A stretch of DNA of 61,916 nt from a virus. Made by a program: the position numbers and the translations under genes. A model generated the notes under the pieces. That model was not told where the DNA came from and did no database searches. It saw nothing but the letters and a program-made list of their open reading frames with translations. The stretch spans positions 1 through 61,916 of the IMG/VR virus record IMGVR_UViG_3300043639_000021, one strand, 5' to 3'. Positions 32,657 through 40,500 of the stretch are shown here, one piece after another; position 1 is the first letter of the stretch, and each line of letters begins with the position of its first letter.

Positions 32657-32925
32657 TATCGTCGCTCCCCTTTGGACGCCGCTTCCCCGATCCGCGAGAT
32701 GCGGATCGACTTCGGCGCGTGGAAGGCCAGTCGGTTCCCGCCGAGCCCAGACTGGACCTTCACCCCCGGCAGAATCTCGACCACTTGTCCCTCACTGATC
32801 ACCACCTCCGCACCACGGTCCACCGTGATGACCACGACGTTGGGGTGGACCAGTGATTTGACTTGCACCACATGGCCCCCCACGTCGATTCTGCTTCCGA
32901 CTCCCACACCGATGGATAAGGCCAC
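32656..32925 (-). CDS. Small beta-barrel protein with possible CsrA-like C-terminus
   Basis: A GTG at 32925 follows GGGGGTG right after the PPDK-like stop codon. The 89-residue product is beta-rich; its C-terminal part (GGNRLAFHAPKSIRISRIGE) resembles the CsrA strand set that ends GIDAPKEVxVxR-E. The N-terminal half (IGVGVGSRIDVGGHVVQV) looks like a KOW/SH3-like barrel instead. CsrA-like RNA binding is a guess; an ordinary small barrel is the alternative. Confidence 0.45.
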   Translation of the reverse strand: MALSIGVGVGSRIDVGGHVVQVKSLVHPNVVVITVDRGAEVVISEGQVVEILPGVKVQSGLGGNRLAFHAPKSIRISRIGEAASKGERR

Positions 32926-32926
32926 T

Positions 32927-34879
32927 TCACACCCCCAAAAGCTGAAACGCCTGCGCGTGTGACACTGCCGACTTCGCCGCTGGCACATACGCGCCGAGCG
33001 ACACCACCGTGAGCCCTTCAGCTTGCTTCCATGCGAGTACCCGCTGGATGGCCGGATCCGTCACGTCAGAGGCATCAAGGGCCACTTCATCCGCAAGGAT
33101 CAACGACCGGAGATCCGTTCCGGTCGTCAACCGCTGCAAGCTCGTCACGTAGAGATCCGGTACCACCACCACCAGCTTGCCGTAATGCTCGTGGCTGGAC
33201 AACGCAGCTTCCAGCAGCGCCAGCACCCGTGCCGTGTGGTCGTGTGTGGCGAAGATCTTCAGGAACTTCGCGTCCCCCTCACCGGGCACCAGATCCAGAT
33301 ACAGCCGGTCCACCTTGTGGAGCGCCAGCAGTACCGTCTGTGCCGCCTTCAGCGGGTTGAGGATTTGATCCCCCAAGTAGAGCACCGCTTCCGGCAGCTT
33401 GTGGCTGGGTGCATCGAACAGCACCGGCACCACACCCAGAGCCTTGCAGACCATCGCTTGAAACGCGTGAATGGTCCCGTTCGACTCCGCCTTCGTGACC
33501 GGAATCTCCTCCGCCCAGATGCGCCCCGTGGCCCCGTCCATGCTCAGGATGGCCGCACCCTTGAAGGACTCCAGCGAAGCGCCCACACCCACGATGCAGG
33601 GCCGATTCATCGGTCGTGCCACCACCGCTGCATGGCACGTCATGCCCCCGTGCATCGTGATGATGCCCACCGCCGCCTTCATCCCCGTGATGTCCTCGGG
33701 CGTGGTTTCCTCGGTCACGAGGATGCAGGGTTCCTTGCACTCGATTGCAGCCTCTTTCGAGAACACCGGCTTGCCACTCACCACTCCGGAGCAGGCCGCG
33801 ATCCCCGTGAACAAGGCGGGCTTGACCCACGAGGGATCCAGCGACACCGTCTGCGCCAGATCCAACAGCTTGGCCGGAACCCGCTTGACCGCTTCCTTCG
33901 CGTCAATCACTCCCTGCGCCACGAAATCTGTCGCGATCTTGACCGCCGCAATCGGCGTCCGCTTGCCCGTGCGAACCTGAAGCAGATACAGACTACCGTC
34001 CTGAATCGTGAACTCGATATCGAGCATCTCCCGCTTCAGGTTCTCCAGCGAGATGACTTGCGCCACCAACTGTTGGTGGACCGCCGGGTTCCATGCCTGC
34101 ATCGTATCGAGCGACTGTGGCGTCCGAATCCCGGCGACGATATCCTCCCCCTGTGCCTTCGGCAACCACTCGCCGGTCACAAAAGAAGCGCCCGTGTTGG
34201 GATTCCGCGTGAACAACACGCCGGACCCACTCTGCTCGTTCAGGTTCCCGAAGACCATCGCCTGCACCGTGACTGCGGTACCCCATGCCCGGTCGTACCC
34301 GTGCTCCAGCCGATAGAAGTCAGCCCGGTCATTATCCCATGACTGGAACACCGCTTCGATGGCTCCCAGCAACTGGGCCGCTGCCTCGGGGAACGGCTCA
34401 CCCGTTTTCTCCTGATACACGTCCAATGCCTCGGCCAGCGTGCCTTCCAGCGATTCCTTGCGGATGCCATGCACGACGCTCCCGTACATCACCACCAGCC
34501 GCTTGAAGGAGTCCGCGAAGCAGGCCGGTCCCAGCCGATTGGTCCACTCACCCACGTTCGACGGCTCGATGCCGACGTTGAGGATCGTGTCCATCATGCC
34601 GGGGCACGAGACACGAGCACCCGAGCGCACCGACAGCAGCGGCAGATACCCGAAGTGGGCCTCCAGCTTCTCCAGATACGCAGGCAGCGCCTTCGCGATG
34701 GCCTTCAGCGTGGTCTTGGGCTTCTTGTCGTACTCCGCCCAGACCGACGTGGGGATCACGAAGCCGGGTGGCACCGGGACACCTTCATTGGCCAGCCACA
34801 GCAGGCCCGCGCCCTTGCCACCCAGTTCCTCGACCGTGCCGGTGGAGGCTTCCTTGAGTCCGAATGTGATGAATTCCAT
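32927..34879 (-). CDS. PPDK/PEP-synthase-like phosphotransferase lacking the PEP barrel
   Basis: I start at ATG 34879 (MEFITFGLKEASTG). The ATP-grasp part has GGKGAGLLWL, LLSVRSGARVSCPGMMDTIL, GVLFTRNPNTG and LYLLQVRTGKR, all classic for pyruvate phosphate dikinase. The swivelling domain has the catalytic histidine in GGMTCHAAVVARPMNRPC near residue 414. The usual C-terminal PEP/pyruvate TIM barrel (with its GLxRTEHM motif) is missing; about 200 unrelated residues follow. Full PPDK is about 870 residues. It may phosphorylate a different acceptor. Tandem promoters precede it. Confidence 0.75.
   Translation of the reverse strand: MEFITFGLKEASTGTVEELGGKGAGLLWLANEGVPVPPGFVIPTSVWAEYDKKPKTTLKAIAKALPAYLEKLEAHFGYLPLLSVRSGARVSCPGMMDTILNVGIEPSNVGEWTNRLGPACFADSFKRLVVMYGSVVHGIRKESLEGTLAEALDVYQEKTGEPFPEAAAQLLGAIEAVFQSWDNDRADFYRLEHGYDRAWGTAVTVQAMVFGNLNEQSGSGVLFTRNPNTGASFVTGEWLPKAQGEDIVAGIRTPQSLDTMQAWNPAVHQQLVAQVISLENLKREMLDIEFTIQDGSLYLLQVRTGKRTPIAAVKIATDFVAQGVIDAKEAVKRVPAKLLDLAQTVSLDPSWVKPALFTGIAACSGVVSGKPVFSKEAAIECKEPCILVTEETTPEDITGMKAAVGIITMHGGMTCHAAVVARPMNRPCIVGVGASLESFKGAAILSMDGATGRIWAEEIPVTKAESNGTIHAFQAMVCKALGVVPVLFDAPSHKLPEAVLYLGDQILNPLKAAQTVLLALHKVDRLYLDLVPGEGDAKFLKIFATHDHTARVLALLEAALSSHEHYGKLVVVVPDLYVTSLQRLTTGTDLRSLILADEVALDASDVTDPAIQRVLAWKQAEGLTVVSLGAYVPAAKSAVSHAQAFQLLGV
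33736..33749. repeat. Palindrome TGCACTCGATTGCA
   Basis: 14/14 match inside the PPDK-like gene. Confidence 0.75.
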
Positions 34880-34917
34880 ATGTGCTTCCCACTCCATTGG
34901 TCAGACTTGACTTCATC

Positions 34918-34946
34918 AGTGTAACGAATACGCTGGCGTTTGTCAA
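34918..34946 (-). promoter_or_regulatory. Proximal promoter of the PPDK-like gene
   Basis: Minus-strand TTGACA (34941-34946), 17 bases, TACACT (34918-34923). Confidence 0.78.
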
Positions 34947-34992
34947 GTGGTGCTGACTGGTTCGTTTGCACCGGAGTCAGCACTCACCAAAT

Positions 34993-35021
34993 ACGGTAAC
35001 ACGTCCGTAGCTATTTGTCAA
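34993..35021 (-). promoter_or_regulatory. Distal promoter of the PPDK-like gene (TACCGT type)
   Basis: Minus-strand TTGACA (35016-35021), 17 bases, TACCGT (34993-34998). The same weaker -10 and the flanking CGTGT occur at 54694-54722, so the two may share regulation. Confidence 0.5.
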
Positions 35022-35151
35022 CCGGCTTCTTGTACTCCCCCTTCAGGATGGCCGCGTAATCCAGTGCGCTGGCTTCAGCCGCTTCCTGTAGCTTCGGGGA
35101 CACCTCGGGCAGCGGCTTGGGATCCGCCTTGATCAGCATCTTCAACGCCAT
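35011..35151 (-). CDS. Small protein (46 aa), separate or C-terminus of the fused frame
   Basis: The ATG at 35151 overlaps the TAA of the 50-residue gene (TAATG). The product is MALKMLIKADPKPLPEVSPK and ends AAILKGEYKKPVDK. It lies in the same frame as the tagged protein upstream, which has lost its stop, so it could also be that protein's C-terminus. I think it is an independent small gene because of the overlap and its coding-like composition. Confidence 0.5.
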   Translation of the reverse strand: MALKMLIKADPKPLPEVSPKLQEAAEASALDYAAILKGEYKKPVDK

Positions 35152-35877
35152 TACTGTACCCCCTTGAGAACCTGCTTCGCCTGCTCGATCTCCTCGGGCG
35201 TGGGATCGCGGCCCGTCAACGACTTGGACAGGGCGATCAGATCCGCCAGCGTGGGCGGGCCTTCGCGTGGCCCCGTGAGATGGAGAATCGGCTTTTGCGG
35301 CATGTCGTGTTCCTATCTTAATCGACTGGCCTTTTACCAGATCGAAATATGCGATTTGGTCGGCGGCTCTGGCCAGACGGTCAGCTTCCTCGGCTGTCTC
35401 CACCACCGTGGACACGTCAAGATACACCTTACCATCGTCTGGATTGTGCCAACCCCCGATGAAGTTGCCTGACTCCTTCAGCAGACCCCAGTTCTTCGCC
35501 GCGTACCGGGCCAACGCTACCACCGTGGCCTGCGAATCGTCCATGACCGCTTCACGATCCCGATGGATCGAGAGGGCGAAGCCCGTGGTGGGCTGTTCCC
35601 CCGTCACCGCATGATACGTGAACCCACCATCGGGCCTACCAATGGCGTCGAGAATTCCCTCGACCTTCGGCAGCGTGGGGAGCCCAGTGCCCGTCCACTG
35701 CCCCTGATCGTCACGAGGCTGGGCAGGGTTGTACTTTACCACGGAAGCGCGTGAGCGTGCAATCAAGTGCAACGGGGGCGTCAGGAGCTTCAGATCGTCA
35801 TCCGTTCGATGTGAGTGCCCCGTCTGGTGCGGTGCTTCCCGATGGGACTGTGCGACTTCTCGGGTAAGATCAGCCAC
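35011..35877 (-). CDS. Tagged structural protein with an open, probably spurious C-terminal extension
   Basis: A GTG at 35877 overlaps the upstream stop. A palindrome (35758-35771) encodes LHLIA, then the tag VVKYNPAQPRDDQGQW follows. The domain has GFALSIHRDREAVMDD, GNFIGGWHNPDDGKVYLDVS and ends naturally near DLVKGQSIKIGT, a layout resembling a conserved phage head protein. After that the frame continues without stop through 150 bases that code better in another frame (gene 35151-35303), into the small protein 35011-35151. The natural end is probably near 35300, so a lost stop or an indel is likely. Confidence 0.55.
   Translation of the reverse strand: MADLTREVAQSHREAPHQTGHSHRTDDDLKLLTPPLHLIARSRASVVKYNPAQPRDDQGQWTGTGLPTLPKVEGILDAIGRPDGGFTYHAVTGEQPTTGFALSIHRDREAVMDDSQATVVALARYAAKNWGLLKESGNFIGGWHNPDDGKVYLDVSTVVETAEEADRLARAADQIAYFDLVKGQSIKIGTRHAAKADSPSHGATRRPAHAGGSDRPVQVVDGPRSHARGDRAGEAGSQGGTVMALKMLIKADPKPLPEVSPKLQEAAEASALDYAAILKGEYKKPVDK
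35151..35303 (-). CDS. Small protein (50 aa) nested in the open tail of the tagged gene
   Basis: The ATG at 35303 has AGGA seven bases upstream, and stop codons TAA and TAG stand in the two other frames just before it. The product is MPQKPILHLTGPREGPPTL followed by a helix with TGRDPTPEEIEQAKQVL. Composition is far more protein-like than the Arg/Gly/His-rich reading of the long frame. No family recognised. Confidence 0.6.
   Translation of the reverse strand: MPQKPILHLTGPREGPPTLADLIALSKSLTGRDPTPEEIEQAKQVLKGVQ
35758..35771. repeat. Palindrome TGCAATCAAGTGCA
   Basis: 14/14 match, about 17 bases before the tag motif of 35011-35877; encodes LHLIA. Confidence 0.78.
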
Positions 35878-36751
35878 GAGACACCCACTTCCCCGTCGCG
35901 GGGTTGAACATCTCCAGCGGCTCCAGATGCACCACCTGTCCGTAGAGTTGCGGCACATCTTCCATGGCAATGGGCTTATCGCTGTGCTGAGAACTCATGT
36001 ACACCGTTTCCACCTTCACCACTCGGAATTTCCCAGCGATGATAGCCTCGTTCCAGATGTGACCGAATTCCTTGTACATCTCCTCCACGGTCTTATGACC
36101 CAGATCCTTGGCATCCGCCAGCCCATACTTGCTGTAACCCACCATCGGAGTGCCCGTGGGGAACGCGAACACCGTGGGTGCGCCTTGTTGGTCTTCCCAC
36201 CGTGATCGGACACCATAGCCGACTTCCGCTTGTCCTGCTGACGCCAGCAGAGGCAACTGCATCGTATCACCGGGCGTGAACACCGTGCCGCGTGTGTTTT
36301 CGAAGCTATGGTACAACGGTTCCTCAGAACCCGTCACGTCATCGGCAATCGCTTGCAGCATCCGAGTGGCAAGGATCGTGGCATTCTTGGTGGCATCGTG
36401 CTTCTTCCACCCCTCAAGACCCATCAGAGCAGCGGCTTCCCCGGTGACCACCGTACTTCCATAGTGCGATCCACCCCACATCCCAGCGTCATTCCCACGT
36501 ATCACCGTGTGGGTAACTTTGGGGGGCACGTAAGTCGGATCGTCGTGCGACTTTTCATACCGAAGGGCTGACACCCCCTCCGGGTCCACGTGCCATTCTC
36601 CACCCTTCCGATACCACGTCTCTTTCTTGGCCGGATCAAAAGCGTTGAGGAAGGCGTCTCGGGGTGTGGCAGATGCGGCTCCGCCCTTGACCCACTGCCC
36701 CTTGGCGTCCCGTGGTTCGGACGGATCGAACTTCAGCAGAGCCGCGTACAT
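35870..36751 (-). CDS. Tagged protein with possible ART-like domain
   Basis: The ATG at 36751 sits in a TGATG overlap behind AAGG. The tag (LLKFDPSEPRDAKGQWV) is at the very N-terminus. The core has EPLYHSFENTRGTVFTPGD, LPLLASAGQAEVGYGVRSRW and TVFAFPTGTPMVGYSKYG, an arrangement reminiscent of an ADP-ribosyltransferase (Tyr-His opening, then a Gly/Asp strand), but no clear catalytic glutamate can be assigned. It sits next to fibre and other structural genes, away from the main tagged cluster. Confidence 0.52.
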   Translation of the reverse strand: MYAALLKFDPSEPRDAKGQWVKGGAASATPRDAFLNAFDPAKKETWYRKGGEWHVDPEGVSALRYEKSHDDPTYVPPKVTHTVIRGNDAGMWGGSHYGSTVVTGEAAALMGLEGWKKHDATKNATILATRMLQAIADDVTGSEEPLYHSFENTRGTVFTPGDTMQLPLLASAGQAEVGYGVRSRWEDQQGAPTVFAFPTGTPMVGYSKYGLADAKDLGHKTVEEMYKEFGHIWNEAIIAGKFRVVKVETVYMSSQHSDKPIAMEDVPQLYGQVVHLEPLEMFNPATGKWVSRG

Positions 36752-37110
36752 CAAAAGACCTTGGCGGTCACCTTCACGGCATTGGTCAACGACACCATCT
36801 TGAGGCGCATGTACTTGGAAATGCTGGTCATCTCCGTGCGGCTCACGAAGGCTCCACTCACGGTGCTGATCGCAGGCGTCTTGGAGATATAGAACTTGTC
36901 CTGATCCGTATCAGCCGTCTGCACCTCGACGGAGAACGTACCGGGGTTCGCGGCGAACGACAACTCAATCGAGTAGTAATTCGGCAAGTTGGGGTTCCGA
37001 CGCATCGAAATACACACGCTGCACCCATTGGCGGCGACGGTTTCATCGTTCCACAGCGTGGAGGCGTACCCGGCTGAAAGTCCGAGCGGTGGCTGTCCAT
37101 ACGCAGGCAT
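36751..37110 (-). CDS. Small structural protein, beta-rich
   Basis: The ATG at 37110 follows AGGAG. The 119-residue product (MPAYGQPPLGLSAGYASTLW) is beta-rich with few charges, like decoration or stopper proteins of phage particles. It overlaps the next start. No specific family can be named. Confidence 0.55.
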   Translation of the reverse strand: MPAYGQPPLGLSAGYASTLWNDETVAANGCSVCISMRRNPNLPNYYSIELSFAANPGTFSVEVQTADTDQDKFYISKTPAISTVSGAFVSRTEMTSISKYMRLKMVSLTNAVKVTAKVF

Positions 37111-37112
37111 GA

Positions 37113-37241
37113 CTACTCCTTCGGTTTCTGCGTGGCCTCAAACGAGGCATTGATTTTGTCAAGATCCATCGGGACTTCCTGATAGCCCTTCAGCATACTT
37201 GCATACGTGCGCTTCTTCTTTTTCTTGGGAGGAGGCGTCAT
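37113..37241 (-). CDS. Small basic protein (42 aa)
   Basis: The ATG at 37241 overlaps the upstream TGA as ATGA; the TAG is at 37113. The product starts MTPPPKKKKKRTYASMLKGY. The five-lysine run suggests nucleic acid contact or a structural peptide. Confidence 0.5.
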   Translation of the reverse strand: MTPPPKKKKKRTYASMLKGYQEVPMDLDKINASFEATQKPKE

Positions 37242-37555
37242 CCCACGTCTCCATCAATGATGCTCACGGGATGCACCACTCGGTAGTTGGTGCCCGCCTG
37301 ATCGGCGGCGATCTCCAGCGAATAGGACACGCCCTTCGGGAGCATCATGGTCAGCCCTTCGACCGGCCACTCGTAGTTGCCTTGGCTATCGGGGACGTAC
37401 CGCATGGGAACGTTGGTGAACGCCGGGAGCGGCTGTTCTTTGTGATCCCGTAGGGTGGCTTTGACCACGGCTGCATTCAGGTAGGTGCCGGTCATTAGAC
37501 GTAAGCCTTCCAACGTCACCACCTGATCGTTCCCTCGCCGCAGGATGACTCTCAT
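37238..37555 (-). CDS. Small structural protein (105 aa)
   Basis: I start at ATG 37555 (MRVILRRGNDQVVTLEGLRL), which overlaps the stop of the giant fibre gene as ATGA behind GGTGGAGG. The product is beta-rich with TYLNAAVVKATLRDH and VPMRYVPDSQGNYEWPVEG, like a tail or neck accessory domain. Family not recognised. Confidence 0.55.
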   Translation of the reverse strand: MRVILRRGNDQVVTLEGLRLMTGTYLNAAVVKATLRDHKEQPLPAFTNVPMRYVPDSQGNYEWPVEGLTMMLPKGVSYSLEIAADQAGTNYRVVHPVSIIDGDVG

Positions 37556-40500
37556 GGCCTCCACCCTTCGATATCTGTGCTCGTGACCAGTTGACGCACC
37601 CGCACCGTGGTGCCGTCGCTCAGGACCGACTGCGTGCAAGTGATGGCCAACGCCTGCACCGATTGCCGCACCACACACGTGCCCGTGACGGAGAGGGCGC
37701 TCGTGACCGCCGACGCAATGACCAGTTGTCTGACGGTAACGCCACTGGCAATCGCCGGGGGCAATGCCCCGGTCCAAATCTCGACCTCCAGTGTAGGCGG
37801 AAAGAGGACCGCCGTCGAGGCGATTGTTGCGCCCTCGACCACGAGCCCGTGGGCTACCAGCGGAGCGTGTATCTGAGTGGTGGAGGCTATCGTCACCCCG
37901 CCAACCGTGACCGCTCCGGAGGCGACGGCGGGGGCGTTCAAAAACACCCCTGAGGCAATCGTGCCCGTGCCCACCCCAGTCACCAGCGCGGCTACCGTAG
38001 GGGCGTTCAGGACCGCTGTGGTGGCCCGGAAGGGCGTGGTGAGGGTGACAGGGCCGGGACTGACACTTGGGGCCGTCAGGGCCAGCGTGGTGGCCCTGTG
38101 AGCCGTCGTGACTGCCTGCCCCACGAGCAGCGTGGGGGCGAACAACCCGCTACCGCTGGGAATCGTCACCCCGGTCAACAGGGCGGTGACGGTGGGGGCG
38201 AAGATCAGAGCCGTAGACGGACGAGTCGCACCCGTGACACTCGCTGGGCCTACGATGACCGTAGGCGCACGCAGGACCGAGGTAGGGGCAAGGGTGCCCC
38301 CCAGCACCGATGTCGCGCCCACGGTCACGCTAGGCGGTCTGGTGAGGCTTGTAGACGCGATGGCCGGAGGGAGGATGGTAGCCAGCCCCCCCACGACACT
38401 TGGAGCATTCACCACCACGGTCGAAGCCACTGTGCCTGCCCCCACCCCTCCGGGGGCGACAGACGTCAGTGTGGGGGCAAACAGCACCAGTGTGGCGGCG
38501 ATGGTGGCTCCCACCACCGTGACCGCACCCGTGGTGATGGCAGCAGCGAAACACTGCACCGTCGAGGCAAGGGTGGGTCCACCGACACCCACCGGGCCGG
38601 GAGCCACGGTCGGTGCATTCAATTGCAGCGTGGTGGGCCGCGTGGCTGTCGTGATGCCGACCGGGCCTGCGGCGACTGATGCTGTGAACATCTGCGCCGT
38701 CGAGGCCCGGAAAACCGTGGTGACGTTCTGCGTCAGCGTGGGCGCAAACGTCTGGGCTGTCGTCGCTCGATGCGCGGCCACCACCGTCTGGGCCACAGAC
38801 GGAGCAAACGCTCCACTGCCACTCGTGATCGTGGCTCCCGTCAGAAGCGCCGTCACCGTAGGGGCGTTCACCTGAATCGTAGTGGCTCGATGAACACCTG
38901 TAATCGTGACTGCGCCGGGAGCTACTGTGGGCGCAAAGACTTGAATCGTCGTCGCTCGATGGACTCCGGTAACGGCTACCGGGCCTGCGGCTATCGAAGG
39001 AACATTGACGACTGCCGTCGAGGCGAGGGTGACTCCCGTGACTGACTGCGGAGCACCCGTTTGTGCGACTCCGGGGGCGAAGACCTGTGCGAGTCCGACA
39101 CCCCCTTCCAACAGAAGCGCACTGCCGTCCTCTTGCAACAGACCGAAGCCATCCTCCAGCAGCACATCCCCCGCAGACCCCACGATGATCGGAACGCTGA
39201 TGGCCAGTGTGCCACCCGCGACGGTGGCTGGGTTCAGGACCGCTGTCGAAAGGCGATGCGATGTGGTGACGCCCTGATCGGCTGGCCCACCTCCCCCAAT
39301 AAGGTCTGCGTAGGACCGCCCACTGCCAGCGTTATACAACCATGCGACTTCCGTCGAGGTGAGGGCGCGTTGCCAGAAGCCGATCTCGTCAATCAACCCA
39401 TCAAAATAACGACCGCTTGCGAATAGATAGATCTCCTTTCCCACATTGAAAGGAACAGAATTATTATCTGAAAATCCGGGGGATGCCACGGTATCCTCCA
39501 CGGACCCATTGATATAACCCACCAGCCCCACGCCACTGGTGTCGAACGTCACCACGAGGTGGTACCAGTTCCCCACGCTCAACACGGTCACGCCCGGATC
39601 GAAATGCACATTGCCCGGATCGACGTACACCGCCATCTTGCCAGCGGGTGTGAGGTAGATCGTGGACTGGTGCCGGAGAGGTGCCCCCGCACTATCGTCT
39701 CTGGAGAAGACGGCTTGATAATCCGCAGGTAGTGTCTCCGGCTTCAACCACAGACTGATCGTCCACGTCCCTGTCACCACAATTCCTGAGGTGTTGCTCA
39801 GAAATTCTGAATTGTCAGCCTCAAAATCTGCCGCTGTGCCAATTTTGCCGGTGGCGCTGCCCACCGTGTTGTTGTCCGTAAGATTGTAGGTGCCGCTCAC
39901 GGCATCCACACGCGTACCAGACGCTTCCTCGCACGCCCAATACGCCAGCAAATTAACCGCGATCCCACCCGTAGATGGAAAGGCGACGGTCGGCGTACGA
40001 AGGATGGCTCCTGACGTGATCGTGGTGCCGGTGACACTCTGCGCGACACCGGGGAGTACCACGAGGTGACCAGTGCCGGTGTACAGTTGAAACGCGAGAT
40101 CAGCCCCCGAAATGTGTGTACCACCGGACCCGTTCTTCAGTTCACCAGAGCCATAGAGATTGCCCGTCGAGTACTGGACGTAGGCGTAGTTGGGCACCTC
40201 CGTCGCCGTGCGAGTCGCACCGATCCCGATCCAGTAGGTCGTGCCACCGACCATCGCGATGCCACCGGGGAGCGGAAAATTCAACCACGAATTGAACGCC
40301 GTAGGAACACTCGTCCCCGGCATCGCCAGAGACGTTCCGAGCAACGTCCCGGTCATCGTGCTGTCGCGGATCTCTAGATACAGCGCGTCCCGTGGAGTCA
40401 GCGCCCCATTCTGTTCCGTCACCGCCAGCAACGAGATGGACGTGATCGTCAGCCCACCGGACGATCCAAGGATCGTCTGCCAGAAGTTGATACCCGGCAC

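Noticed and set aside
33023-34342. Plus-strand 439-codon open frame opposite the PPDK-like gene
   Set aside because: Arg/His-rich translation with no domain; the minus strand shows conserved PPDK motifs.
38098-38875. Plus-strand frames opposite the fibre repeats
   Set aside because: Periodic composition simply mirrors the repeats on the minus strand.
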